Shown here in pieces: positions 8,500 to 17,254 of a stretch of 49,865 nucleotides of DNA; positions within the stretch are counted from its first letter, which is position 1; each line of letters starts with the position of its first letter. Made by a program: the position numbers and the translations under genes. This stretch comes from Chitinophagales bacterium (GTDB lineage: Bacteria; Bacteroidota; Bacteroidia; Chitinophagales; CAIOSU01), in the NCBI GenBank assembly GCA_040877935.1, contig JBBDNB010000042.1:21726-71590 (forward strand), written 5' to 3'. Below the pieces are notes generated by a model. The model made no database searches, was not told where the DNA came from, and saw only the letters and a list, made by a program, of their open reading frames with translations.

Positions 8500-9081
8500 T
8501 CAATGCACCCGATCACCGCGCATTTCCAGGGCGTTGATTATTTCCGCTTCCTTTTCCAGGTATTCTTTCCAGCGCTGATTGACTTTTTCCGTGCCACAAT
8601 ACATCCTTGCCAAATCAATAAACAAGCGATAGTGTCCGGCTTCAGCCACCATAAATTCGTGATAAAACTGTCGCAGTTCGGCATCTTCTAATTGGGTACT
8701 CAAGGCTCTGAAACGCTCGCAACTCCTGGCTTCTATCAATGCTGCTGTCAGGAGCTTTTCCATCAGCTTATCATCACGCGAACCTCCTTTTTTCTGAGAA
8801 GCGAGCAATTGCTGCACATATTCATCTTTGCGTTGAAAGCCCAGTTGCAGCCCCCGTTTTTTCAATTCGTGCAAAACCATTCTGAAATGCCCCCACTCTT
8901 CTGTGACAAGGGGTGCCACTTTTTCTACCAATGCTGTTTTTTCAGGAAAGAGTTGAATAAGCGAAATACAGGTAGATGCTGCTTTCTGTTCGCAATAGGC
9001 ATGATCGGTAAATATTTCAGTAAGGCTTTTTTCCGCCAGATTCACCCAGCGCGGATCAGTAGGCAATTTCAATCCCAGCAT
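8500..9081 (-). CDS. miaE: tRNA 2-methylthio-N6-isopentenyl-adenosine-37 hydroxylase MiaE
   Basis: This 193-residue ferritin-like diiron enzyme hydroxylates the isopentenyl group of ms2i6A37 in tRNAs reading UNN codons, which needs oxygen. Iron ligands are visible as two Glu/ExxH sets: CEQKAA and EEWGHFRM in the first half, EARSCERF and AEAGHYRLF in the second. The length matches the family. It is convergent with the metalloprotease gene, 12 bp away, with no room for a clear terminator. A TAAATTTG motif lies about 15 bp upstream of the ATG and may be its promoter. Confidence 0.92.
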   Translation of the reverse strand: MLGLKLPTDPRWVNLAEKSLTEIFTDHAYCEQKAASTCISLIQLFPEKTALVEKVAPLVTEEWGHFRMVLHELKKRGLQLGFQRKDEYVQQLLASQKKGGSRDDKLMEKLLTAALIEARSCERFRALSTQLEDAELRQFYHEFMVAEAGHYRLFIDLARMYCGTEKVNQRWKEYLEKEAEIINALEMRGDRVH

Positions 9082-9167
9082 ATTCTCAGTTTTTGGGCAA
9101 ATTTAAGGAGATTAAAGCTTTTTAGTTTGGTTAAGAAAAAACCAAGCATTGAATACCTTAACCCGCA

Positions 9168-10337
9168 TTACTCACAAAGCTCACGAACCCCTTCATCAAT
9201 AGTGGTAACAAATGCTTTCCCTTGCAGGCCGGTTTGGACATAATAGGCTTTTTCTATATGCTGCATAAATTGTGGCACTTGCTTTTGGGCAATCAGCGCA
9301 ATAGCACAACCGCCAAACCCTGCCCCGGTCATTTTTGCGCCCATACAGCCCGCCTCTTTTATAGCACTTTCTACAAAAAAATCCAGTTCAGGACAGGACA
9401 CTTCAAAATCATCTTTCAACGAGCGATGAGATTGTGTCATTAATTGTCCAAAGGCTTTTAGCTCCCCTTTTTTCAGTAATTCTTCAGCTTCTGATACGCG
9501 TTGTATTTCAGTCAGCAAATGTCTTCCTCTCTTTTTAAGTGTAGGATCTTCGAGTAAATTCAATGCATCCTGCCCAATGTCTCTCCATTGCAAAAGCTCC
9601 CCTTTTTTATTCGAAATCTGTTCTAAAGCATTTTGGCATTCTTCCACACGTTCATTAAAAGCACTGGCAGCAAGTTCCCTGCTTTTATTGGTATTAAAAA
9701 CCACAAGTGCACAGGAATGGGCGGCCAAATCCAGTGGAATATATTCGAAATCTTCTGTAGCGCAATCGAGCGATATCAAGTAATCCTTTTTACCCAGGGC
9801 AATGGCCAGTGGATCCATCAATCCACAATTGACTCCAATAAAGTCGTTTTCTACTTTCCTGCAAATTTCCGCCAGCTTCTTTTTAGTGTAATCAGCTTTA
9901 AGTACAGTATTGAGAATAAAAGCTGTGAGCACAGTAAGTGCTGCTGAAGATGAAAGCCCTGCTCCCACAGGCAAATCACTGTGAAACAAAATTTCAGCAC
10001 CGCTCAATTTCCATCCCTTTTCAGCAAATGACCTGTACACACCCAGCACATAATTCCCCCATTCATTGCCTTGCTGATACACAATCGGTGATTCCAGATC
10101 AATAATCATTTCTTTTTCCTGCTGTAATGAGGATATGCAAAGCACATGATTAAGTGTTGGGCGATAAACAGCTGAAATTCCCAGGGCTATAGAAGCAGGC
10201 AATACCACTGCATTGTTGTAATCTAAATGTTCCCCTAATAGACAAACTCTTCCCGGTGCAAAAAAACACCTTTTACCTAAAGCTGCATCCCGGCCATAAA
10301 CCGCCTCAAATGCATTAAAGAGCTTTGTCTCATTCAT
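9168..10337 (-). CDS. galK: Galactokinase
   Basis: This 389-residue GHMP-superfamily kinase phosphorylates galactose at C1, the first step of the Leloir pathway. Family motifs are all present: the substrate-binding GRVCLLGEHLDYNN near residue 28, the ATP loop PVGAGLSSSAALTVL in the middle, and the third GHMP motif MTGAGFGGCAIALI near residue 345. No galT, galE or sugar transporter is adjacent, so the gene seems to stand alone. The distance to miaE (87 bp) and the lipoprotein gene upstream with its own terminator suggest an independent transcript. Confidence 0.95.
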   Translation of the reverse strand: MNETKLFNAFEAVYGRDAALGKRCFFAPGRVCLLGEHLDYNNAVVLPASIALGISAVYRPTLNHVLCISSLQQEKEMIIDLESPIVYQQGNEWGNYVLGVYRSFAEKGWKLSGAEILFHSDLPVGAGLSSSAALTVLTAFILNTVLKADYTKKKLAEICRKVENDFIGVNCGLMDPLAIALGKKDYLISLDCATEDFEYIPLDLAAHSCALVVFNTNKSRELAASAFNERVEECQNALEQISNKKGELLQWRDIGQDALNLLEDPTLKKRGRHLLTEIQRVSEAEELLKKGELKAFGQLMTQSHRSLKDDFEVSCPELDFFVESAIKEAGCMGAKMTGAGFGGCAIALIAQKQVPQFMQHIEKAYYVQTGLQGKAFVTTIDEGVRELCE

Positions 10338-10387
10338 TATCAGAAAACTTGAACTTCATTGATAAATATATAAACCACAAACAAAAA

Positions 10388-10407
10388 AAGCGGGCAAAAG
10401 CCCGCTT
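10388..10407 (-). terminator. Intrinsic terminator after the 122-residue lipoprotein gene
   Basis: A perfect 8-bp GC-rich stem, AAGCGGGC/GCCCGCTT, has a 4-nt loop. It is followed on the minus strand by seven T. It lies 26 bp past the lipoprotein stop and upstream of galK. Confidence 0.88.
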
Positions 10408-10433
10408 ACAAATTTATACTTATTCCAAATTAA

Positions 10434-10802
10434 TTATTCTACCCTGGTGAATATCACTTTTTCGCTGTCGTCAATACGCATAATCACTTCATCCGGTGTC
10501 ATGCGTACAACAGTTAATCGGTTGAAAGTACTTTGTGTTAAATTTTCAACATTTATCTTATTGCAATGCTCAATGCTGTATTTCAACTCATCATCAGAGC
10601 CTTTTATTTGCATTGTACTATTTCTCCTAAACATGACTACCGGCATTGATTCAACCAGTTGATCATTGCTTTTCCACCACTTGTCAACCAAATCCGGTTC
10701 AGACAATTGACAATTCGGTTTTATAATGTCATTCTCAAGGGAACATGCGTGTAACAAAGCAAAGAAGAATGCTCCAAGAGAAAAGAGTAGGAATTTTTTC
10801 AT
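10434..10802 (-). CDS. Small lipoprotein, lipocalin-like, unknown role
   Basis: This 122-residue protein has a signal peptide and the lipobox LLHAC (Cys at about residue 20), so it should be lipid-anchored. The mature part has a short N-terminal segment and several beta strands (TMQIKGSDDELKYSI, TVVRMTPDEVIMRI, KVIFTRVE), like the small lipocalin-type lipoproteins common in this phylum. No further domain or motif is recognised. It is divergent from the sugar dehydrogenase gene and is closed by its own terminator, so it is probably monocistronic. Confidence 0.7.
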   Translation of the reverse strand: MKKFLLFSLGAFFFALLHACSLENDIIKPNCQLSEPDLVDKWWKSNDQLVESMPVVMFRRNSTMQIKGSDDELKYSIEHCNKINVENLTQSTFNRLTVVRMTPDEVIMRIDDSEKVIFTRVE

Positions 10803-10889
10803 AGCCTAAGGTTTTGTTTTAAAATGCAATTGATAGCTGATTCTACGGATTACAAGACAAAGGGTTACAAATAAAAGTGTTCGATTGAT

Positions 10890-10897
10890 TAAATTTG
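10890..10897 (+). promoter_or_regulatory. Putative -7 promoter element of the sugar dehydrogenase gene
   Basis: TAAATTTG matches the Bacteroidota consensus TAnnTTTG and ends 5 bp before ATG 10903. Transcription would then start at or next to the start codon, giving a leaderless or nearly leaderless message. A -33 TTTG is not evident. Confidence 0.4.
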
Positions 10898-10902
10898 AAA
10901 AA

Positions 10903-12039
10903 ATGAAAGCTTTACAAATACGAAACATATTACTGTGTCTGCTTTCCCTGCAAATTTTACTTTTTGCTTTTTGCGGAAATAAAAATATGGAGCAATTCTC
11001 CTCTGATCTATCATTCATAAAGCTTCCGGAAGGATTTAACATAAGCATTTATGCCGATGATGTTAAAAATGCAAGGGGCATGTGCCTGGGAGATGAAGGG
11101 ACTATATTTGTAGGAAGTAGGCACGAAGGCAAAGTTTATGCACTAAAAGACAATAACGGAGATTTTAAAGTCGATAAAAAATGGGGGCTGGCAGAAAACA
11201 TAAATATGCCTGTGGGTGTGGCTTTCAAAAATGGTGATCTGTACATTTCTGCTGTGGGAGAAATTCTGGTATTGCGGAATATTGAATCCAATCTGGATAA
11301 TCCGGGTAAGCCTGAACTGTATTCGGATGTTTTTCCCGACAATAACAGTCACGGTTGGCGGTATATAGCATTTGGCCCGGACGAAAAGCTCTATGTTCCC
11401 GTAGGATCGCCCTGCAACAATTGCCTGAAAGAAGACTCGATTTTCGCCAGTATCACCAGGATTGAAAACGAAAATTCCGAACCGGAAATAATTGCTCATG
11501 GTGTGCGCAATACGGTTGGTTTTGACTGGCATCCACAAAGCGGGGAACTTTGGTTTACCGACAATGGACGCGACTGGATGGGCGATGACCTACCTCCTTG
11601 TGAACTCAATCGTTTGTCTGAAGAAGCTGCGCATTTTGGTTTTCCATTTTGCCATGGTGAAGCAATCTCTGATCCTGAAAATGGAGATCAGACAGCTTGC
11701 GAAAATTTCACTGCCCCTGTTCAGGAACTTGGTCCACATGTAGCACCTCTGGGTATGAAATTCTATACCGGAGATCAATTTCCCGCAGAATACAAAAACC
11801 AGGTTTTTATAGCCGAGCATGGCAGTTGGAACCGAAGCACAAAAATCGGTTACCGGATCACGCTGGTAAAATTAGATGCTGCCGGAAATTCACTGGGCTA
11901 TACTACCTTTGCTGAAGGTTGGGAACAAGGTGGAGAAGTATATGGCCGTCCCGTAGATTTATTAGAATTGAAAGACGGCTCTTTGCTGGTTTCCGATGAT
12001 TATGGAGATAAAATTTATAGAATCACTTATGGAAAATAA
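10903..12039 (+). CDS. PQQ-dependent sugar (sorbosone-type) dehydrogenase-like lipoprotein
   Basis: This 378-residue protein has a lipobox ending at Cys24 (LLFAFC). A six-bladed beta-propeller of the soluble quinoprotein aldose/sorbosone dehydrogenase family follows. Signature segments are HGVRNTVGFDWHP with ELWFTDNGRDW, which carry the His and Arg near PQQ, and the later EHGSWNR. Members oxidise sugars or related alcohols with PQQ in the periplasm. Which sugar, and whether this cell makes PQQ, cannot be told from the window. The start at ATG 10903 gives a normal signal peptide; the open frame upstream adds only six residues. Its 3' end overlaps the next gene by 11 bp. Confidence 0.85.
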   Translation: MKALQIRNILLCLLSLQILLFAFCGNKNMEQFSSDLSFIKLPEGFNISIYADDVKNARGMCLGDEGTIFVGSRHEGKVYALKDNNGDFKVDKKWGLAENINMPVGVAFKNGDLYISAVGEILVLRNIESNLDNPGKPELYSDVFPDNNSHGWRYIAFGPDEKLYVPVGSPCNNCLKEDSIFASITRIENENSEPEIIAHGVRNTVGFDWHPQSGELWFTDNGRDWMGDDLPPCELNRLSEEAAHFGFPFCHGEAISDPENGDQTACENFTAPVQELGPHVAPLGMKFYTGDQFPAEYKNQVFIAEHGSWNRSTKIGYRITLVKLDAAGNSLGYTTFAEGWEQGGEVYGRPVDLLELKDGSLLVSDDYGDKIYRITYGK

Positions 12040-12541
12040 ATATTACAATCAATTAAAAGCACAGGTACAGAAAAAGGATACGGTATTCATTGCCCCCGGT
12101 GCACATGTTTTGGGCAATATAGAATTGGGAGAACAAGTATCCATTTGGTACAATGCCGTTTTGAGGGCGGATTTCGATCAAATTAAAATTGGTGCCCGCA
12201 GCAATGTGCAGGAAAATGTAATAATGCACGTTGACCCGGGCTATCCTATCAGTATCGGCACTGATAATATTATCGGACACGGAGCTGTTTTGCACGGCTG
12301 CAGTATTGGAAACAATAATCTTATTGGCATCAGAGCTACCGTGTTGAACGGTGCCAAAATCGGAAACAATTGTATTATAGGGGCACATGCGCTGGTCACA
12401 GAAGGCATGGAAGTACCTGATTACTCAATGGTTTTGGGTGTACCGGGAAAAATTGTAAAAACACTGCCCGAGGGCGTAAAAGATATGATTCAACTCGGAG
12501 TGCACGAATACCTGGAAGAATCGAAGAAATACCTTCAATAA
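12029..12541 (+). CDS. Gamma carbonic anhydrase family (hexapeptide-repeat) protein
   Basis: This 170-residue left-handed beta-helix protein of the YrdA/PaaY type has many imperfect hexapeptides (IGTDNI, IGNNNL, IGNNCI). The three His expected to bind metal in gamma carbonic anhydrases are present in VIMHVDPG and in GHGAVLHGCSIG. These proteins are trimers with metal between subunits; for many family members carbonic anhydrase activity is weak or unproven. The start ATG 12029 lies inside the end of the sugar dehydrogenase gene, so the two are translationally coupled. The glycosyltransferase starts 10 bp downstream. Confidence 0.9.
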   Translation: MENKYYNQLKAQVQKKDTVFIAPGAHVLGNIELGEQVSIWYNAVLRADFDQIKIGARSNVQENVIMHVDPGYPISIGTDNIIGHGAVLHGCSIGNNNLIGIRATVLNGAKIGNNCIIGAHALVTEGMEVPDYSMVLGVPGKIVKTLPEGVKDMIQLGVHEYLEESKKYLQ

Positions 12542-12551
12542 AGCTCTGAAA

Positions 12552-13520
12552 TTGAAAATACTACTGATACGGCTCAGCTCTATTGGCGATATTGTGCTTT
12601 GCAGCCCGGTAATCCGCTGCCTGAAGACTCAAATCCCCGATCTTGAATTGCATTTTTTGTGCAAGGATAGTTTTAAAGCAGTTGTTGAGCACAATCCATT
12701 CATCGATAGGATTCACTATTTTGAAAATTACAAGAAAATCAAAAGTGAGCTAAAACCCCTGCAATTTGATCAGGTTATTGATCTGCACAACAACCAGCGC
12801 ACGTATATTATCAAGAAAATTCTTAGAGTGCCCTCCTACTCTTTTGACAAGCAAAATATTCAAAAATGGATTTATTGCAATTTCAAAATCAACCTGATGC
12901 GCAAAGTGCATATTGTGGAGCGCTATATGGAAACAATAAAACATTTGCGTGTAAAAAATGACAATAAGGGGCTGGACTATTTTATTGCCGAATCGGATAA
13001 AGTTGATTTAAATAAAATTGATCCCGAAATAAAAACGGACAATTATATTGTCTGGGTAATTGGCGGGCAGCACAAAGGCAAAATTTATCCGTCTGAAAAA
13101 ATCATTTCCATCACTAAGCAATTAAAACAAAAAATCCTGTTGCTGGGTGGCCCAGATGATGTTACTATGGGAAAAGATATTGCAGAAAAAAGCGGCCATC
13201 GTGTTTTTAATACTTGTGGTCAATTCAGTTTGAATCAGTCAGCATCCATAATACAACAAAGCAGATTGCTTATTACAAATGACACTGGTTTGATGCACAT
13301 TGCTGCTGCATTTAAAAAGAAGCTCATTTCGCTTTGGGGTGGTACTGTTCCTGAATTTGGAATGTATCCCTATATGCCACATCCTGACAGTAAAATATTG
13401 GTGGGGCGCTCCTTTCTTTCACCTTCTTCCAAGCTTGGCAAACCCACGCTGTTCAATCCCAGTCCAATGGACAAAATCCCTGAATCAGAAGTATTAAAGG
13501 CTGTTGAGGAATTGTGGTGA
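12552..13520 (+). CDS. Glycosyltransferase family 9 (ADP-heptose:LPS heptosyltransferase-like)
   Basis: This 322-residue GT-B enzyme of family GT9 is usually involved in adding heptose to the LPS inner core. The N-terminal RLSSIGDIVLCSPVI motif and the C-terminal donor-site segment TNDTGLMHIAAAF, followed by a WGGT loop, are characteristic. A TTG start at 12552 is used; the protein begins directly with the first beta strand (KILLIRL), so nothing seems lost. It is the last gene of the dehydrogenase-carbonic anhydrase-GT9 run. The acceptor cannot be inferred. Confidence 0.9.
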   Translation: MKILLIRLSSIGDIVLCSPVIRCLKTQIPDLELHFLCKDSFKAVVEHNPFIDRIHYFENYKKIKSELKPLQFDQVIDLHNNQRTYIIKKILRVPSYSFDKQNIQKWIYCNFKINLMRKVHIVERYMETIKHLRVKNDNKGLDYFIAESDKVDLNKIDPEIKTDNYIVWVIGGQHKGKIYPSEKIISITKQLKQKILLLGGPDDVTMGKDIAEKSGHRVFNTCGQFSLNQSASIIQQSRLLITNDTGLMHIAAAFKKKLISLWGGTVPEFGMYPYMPHPDSKILVGRSFLSPSSKLGKPTLFNPSPMDKIPESEVLKAVEELW

Positions 13521-13560
13521 TTTGTATTCAATTAAACTCGGGTTATTCAATAGAGAAAAT

Positions 13561-13643
13561 GATTAATGACGAAAAATGCTTTTTAATGCGTTTTTGTCAG
13601 GTCGTCCAAACCAGGCTTTTGAAAATCACCAAAGAGGTTTCCT
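13561..13643. repeat. Dispersed structured repeat, copy 1
   Basis: This stretch of about 83 bp is closely similar to 42431-42511. Both contain an A-run/T-run hairpin (GAC-AAAAA...TTTTTGTC). In the hairpin a C-G pair of one copy is a T-G pair in the other, so pairing in RNA is kept. Both then share gaaaatcaccaaagaggttt. This copy lies between the convergent GT9 and HmuY-like genes and may serve as their terminator. Confidence 0.8.
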
Positions 13644-13685
13644 TTACGGGAAATATTAAGTATGTAGTGGCTTGAACCGCTCTTT

Positions 13686-14657
13686 TCACAATCTCTGATA
13701 CTCAAAAACAAAATTCCCTTTTTCGCCTTTGCTTGTGTAGAAATCGATAAAATGCAGCTTGAAGAGAAAGGCACTTCGGGTTTTTAGAATATAGTTTTTG
13801 CTCATGTCCGTAATGAAAACGGCATTGGCACTGGTAAAATCAATTTCCTTCCAATCGTAGCCTATTGCATCCTTTTGATTGGCAAACAGTGTTTCATTTA
13901 CATTCTCGATTGTAATTGCTCCAAACTCATTGACCGAATCGCAGTAGGCCATTGTGTTATTGGTATTCAACAATACGCCCGTAACCAAATAGGGCGTATA
14001 TGGCTCGTAAAATACGTGAGTATATTGTGAAAACAGCAGATCAAACTGATCCTTGGGCGGCTCAAACAAAATTTCCGAATCGTTCTCAATGGAAAAACCT
14101 ACCCGATTGTAGGTCGTGTTTTTTGAAACCTTTGCCTCCCTTGCACTTTCACCGTCTTTGGCGTATTTAAAAGTATAAGTCCCATTGTTTTCTCCAAGAA
14201 ATTGAATTTTCACAAAACCCCGTTCATTTCCCTCGGGCGTATAGCCCAAATCCAGCAAATAAACATTTCCCGAGTTCCAGTTTTTCAGTGCCAAACTATC
14301 TCGAATGCCACTGTTGTGGTCGCCCCGAAAATTGAGCGTGTTTTTATCAAATGAATTTTCAAAATCCTTAGATCCTGTATTGGCAGCGCGCATGGCCAAG
14401 CTGCTGTTTAGGTAAATCGCATTTTCGCCAGAACAGTCAAAAGCAATGTCCCAATCGGTTTTCAGCGATTTCTTCACCGTTTTGTTTTCCTCCAAATCAT
14501 ACCAAATTTGGTACTGATAATTGCTATTGATAAATACCTCAGAACTAATCACACCGCCCCTATCCGTCTTTTCAATCGGCAATTCTTCTTTTTCGCAGGA
14601 AGCCAAAATCAAAACTGCCAAAAACAGAAAAATCGATTTACTCAGCATGGTGTTCAT
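13686..14657 (-). CDS. hmuY: HmuY-like haem-binding lipoprotein
   Basis: This 323-residue lipoprotein (lipobox LILASC, Cys at about residue 21) belongs to the HmuY family of surface haemophores, which take haem from host or environmental proteins and hand it to a TonB-dependent receptor. Two recognisable blocks are repeated in the second HmuY-like protein of this operon: an early TDWDIAFDC block and a late YLVTGVLL...IGYDWKEIDF...FKLHFIDFYTS...GNFVFEYQ block. It is longer than P. gingivalis HmuY (about 220 residues). Its start overlaps the end of the TonB-dependent receptor gene by four bases. I cannot identify the haem ligands with confidence. Confidence 0.85.
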   Translation of the reverse strand: MNTMLSKSIFLFLAVLILASCEKEELPIEKTDRGGVISSEVFINSNYQYQIWYDLEENKTVKKSLKTDWDIAFDCSGENAIYLNSSLAMRAANTGSKDFENSFDKNTLNFRGDHNSGIRDSLALKNWNSGNVYLLDLGYTPEGNERGFVKIQFLGENNGTYTFKYAKDGESAREAKVSKNTTYNRVGFSIENDSEILFEPPKDQFDLLFSQYTHVFYEPYTPYLVTGVLLNTNNTMAYCDSVNEFGAITIENVNETLFANQKDAIGYDWKEIDFTSANAVFITDMSKNYILKTRSAFLFKLHFIDFYTSKGEKGNFVFEYQRL

Positions 14658-16936
14658 TTTAGTTTTGAGGGTGAAAAATTGATATTCAAGCGGGCAAACA
14701 ACATCCTGCCCGTAGCCACGGCCACAGAACCCGCTCCTGAACTGTGCGCTCCACCAGCACTCAGATTGGCATTTACATTCTGCACATCCAGCAAGTTTTT
14801 CATGCCTATCGTAATGCCCAATATTTCCCTGAAAAAACTTTTACTCAAATTGACATCCAGCGTATGGTAATCATCAATGAAATTCTCGGAAACAGACCCA
14901 TTCACCAGTACAAAATTTGGCAATCGGCCCTGATACTTGTAAAATACAGCCGCTTGCAATCCGGTCTTTTGCCATTTGTAAACCAAATTGGAAGTAAGCT
15001 CTGGCGAAAAATTGAATTTTCTAGAAACTTCATCCGCCTCTATTTGATTGGATCGGCCAATGTACCCGGCAGCCAAATTAAAATCCAAATTTTTCCAATT
15101 GAGCTTAAAATCGGCATTGGCTCCCACGGTTTGGAATTGACCAATATTGGTATAAGTAAATTCTTGTCCGTCAATCTGTGCAAGGGTTATAAGGTTGTTG
15201 ATGTCATTGTAAAAACCAGAAATTCCTGATTTTACAAACACGTTTTTCCCCAGTGATTTACGATGCTGCAAATTGAGTGAATAGTTGTGTCCGTATTCGG
15301 CCTTTAAATCTTGATTGCCCACAATATTGTGGTTGATATCTACAAAATAGAAATACAATTCCTTGATGCCGGGAGCCCTAAATCCACGGGCATAGGAAGC
15401 GCGCAAAGTGAAATCCTTTAAGACATAGCGCAAATTCAGGGAAGGTACCAAGGGCGCTCTGTAGCCAGAATTATAGCCATAGCGCAGTCCCGGGCGAACA
15501 ACAAAACCCTCGAAAGCCTCCATTTCGGCAGTGGCAAACAGGGCATAGTCGCCAATATATTGCTGCTGACCTTCTATGCGTGCACCCCTTGCGGTTTCAA
15601 TATTGACATCATAGCCCAATTCATAATTGAACCAATCGTCCGAATTGGATTTTGAGAAATTCCCACGCGACATCCACTGCTGAAAAACACTGGTGTCTTG
15701 GTCGCTGGGGTTTTCCGTTAGCGATTCTTCTAGAGTGGTCAAATCCTTGCTAAAGGTATTTTTCTTTCGGTTGAAATAATTGTAGGCAGCCGTGATATTG
15801 ATAAACTTGTTTTTGGCCACATTCCCATCCAAATAAACCGCTTGATCTATTCGTGTTGTGTAGTAATAATCGTCAAAGGCATTTTCAAAATAGGGTGCTC
15901 TTGGCCTTCCCCTGTTGGTGATTTTTTCCTTGAAAAATTCCGCTTTATAGCCCAGCTTTAGCTTTTTGAATTGATAATTGTATTGCGCTCTGCCAAAATA
16001 TTGGGTTCTTGGTTTCCAATTTTTAAAACGAGTGGAATCTGCTCGGGGCTGTTTGAAATCGGGCCAAAAATTATCTGAAGGATTCCAGCCATCAAAAAAA
16101 TTGCGCCCGCCCGATAGGCTTAAAAAATGTTTTTTGTGTGCAAATGAAATGCCCGCATCTGCATTGTAAGTGCCTATGTTTTCCGAGTATCCATTCAAAT
16201 AAACCGAATATTTTTCCCTACTGGTTTTTTTGGTGATAATATTCAAAGTACCCGCCAAAGCATTGCTGCCGTAGTTTACGGCCAACGGTCCTTCCACCAG
16301 CTCTACCCGCTCAATATTGTTCAGGTTGATCTGCGAAAGATCGATGTTTCCATTTTGCCGACCGATGATCGGAACGCCATCTATCATTATTTTCACATTT
16401 TCGCCAGATAAGCCTTGCATGCTCATGCTACTGCCCAAAATATTGTCTTGCGAAAGGCGAATGTTCAGGTTATTGCTCAGCAAGTCGCGCAAATTCACGG
16501 CCGCCATATTGTTGATTTTTTCGGCATCAATCACCTCTACTTTGTGCACTGTTTTGGCCGTGCTTGTTGGCAAATATTGTGCACTCACCACCACTTCTTG
16601 CAGTGCCGCTTCATCGGCTTTCAATGCTATTTGATTGGGCAACATTTTCAGCGTAGCAAATGTATCTTGATAACTTTCGAAACCGAGATGGCTCAATTTT
16701 AATACAAATCTCGTTTTTGGATTTTCTTGCAAATATTTGGGAATGGACAATTCACCACTTTGATTGCTCAAGTAGCCCCATTCCTGGTTTTCGGAAGGCG
16801 GCAACAAATAAAAATGCGCATGTACATAAGGCAATACGGCTTTATCATCGTGAACAGTGATGGTCTTTTGAGCAAATAACCCAAAAGACCACATGAAAAA
16901 CACTGTCAGAAAAAACCATTTATTATGCTGAAGCAT
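14654..16936 (-). CDS. hmuR: TonB-dependent haem receptor
   Basis: This 760-residue outer membrane receptor has a signal peptide (1-22, ending FAQ) and a carboxypeptidase-regulatory-like beta sandwich (about 25-110). The plug follows (about 125-240, ending with NYGSNALAGTLNIITKK), then a 22-strand barrel to the C-terminus. The haem-receptor motif FRAP is present, followed by a His in INHNIVGNQDL at the place of the NPNL box; a His between these boxes is the haem ligand in HmuR/HemR-type receptors. It lies between the small Cys protein gene (14-bp overlap) and the HmuY-like gene (ATGA overlap), the expected HmuR-HmuY pairing. Haem as substrate is strongly supported by the whole operon. Confidence 0.92.
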   Translation of the reverse strand: MLQHNKWFFLTVFFMWSFGLFAQKTITVHDDKAVLPYVHAHFYLLPPSENQEWGYLSNQSGELSIPKYLQENPKTRFVLKLSHLGFESYQDTFATLKMLPNQIALKADEAALQEVVVSAQYLPTSTAKTVHKVEVIDAEKINNMAAVNLRDLLSNNLNIRLSQDNILGSSMSMQGLSGENVKIMIDGVPIIGRQNGNIDLSQINLNNIERVELVEGPLAVNYGSNALAGTLNIITKKTSREKYSVYLNGYSENIGTYNADAGISFAHKKHFLSLSGGRNFFDGWNPSDNFWPDFKQPRADSTRFKNWKPRTQYFGRAQYNYQFKKLKLGYKAEFFKEKITNRGRPRAPYFENAFDDYYYTTRIDQAVYLDGNVAKNKFINITAAYNYFNRKKNTFSKDLTTLEESLTENPSDQDTSVFQQWMSRGNFSKSNSDDWFNYELGYDVNIETARGARIEGQQQYIGDYALFATAEMEAFEGFVVRPGLRYGYNSGYRAPLVPSLNLRYVLKDFTLRASYARGFRAPGIKELYFYFVDINHNIVGNQDLKAEYGHNYSLNLQHRKSLGKNVFVKSGISGFYNDINNLITLAQIDGQEFTYTNIGQFQTVGANADFKLNWKNLDFNLAAGYIGRSNQIEADEVSRKFNFSPELTSNLVYKWQKTGLQAAVFYKYQGRLPNFVLVNGSVSENFIDDYHTLDVNLSKSFFREILGITIGMKNLLDVQNVNANLSAGGAHSSGAGSVAVATGRMLFARLNINFSPSKLK

Positions 16937-17249
16937 CTATGAACATTTTTTTCAAGCTCCTCTGTAAGAGCGAAATCGAAACCAAATCCTGCAATTCAAT
17001 TAATTCTGCTTTGGTAAATTTCAATTGAATGCTCTTTACGGGTGTGGCAAATTGAAAATTCACATCACTGCGATTGAGCAATTCTGCTTCCTCTAAATCT
17101 GCTTCAATTTTTTCCAAAAACTGGCTTAAATGAACAGACTGAAAAGAAAGCTGCACTATTTTGTAATCCAATTGCATGGAATCGCAGTGCGGACACCAAA
17201 TAACTTTGCCATTTTTCGTGTGGTGTAATATTTTATCCTCATTGCACAT
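16923..17249 (-). CDS. Small cysteine-containing protein of the haem operon
   Basis: I choose ATG 17249, 5 bp past the hemS-like stop, which gives 108 residues; the open frame upstream only overlaps the hemS-like gene. There is no signal peptide, so it should be cytoplasmic. An N-terminal motif CNEDKILHHTKNGKVIWCPHC contains three Cys and two adjacent His. It could bind metal or haem. The rest is an amphipathic helix-rich domain ending LLQRSLKKMFIDASA. I recall similar uncharacterised Bacteroidota proteins but cannot confirm a family. It overlaps the receptor gene by 14 bp, so it is co-translated with it. Its position between HemS and the receptor suggests a job in haem handling or its control. 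Confidence 0.75.
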   Translation of the reverse strand: MCNEDKILHHTKNGKVIWCPHCDSMQLDYKIVQLSFQSVHLSQFLEKIEADLEEAELLNRSDVNFQFATPVKSIQLKFTKAELIELQDLVSISLLQRSLKKMFIDASA

Positions 17250-17254
17250 TGGCC

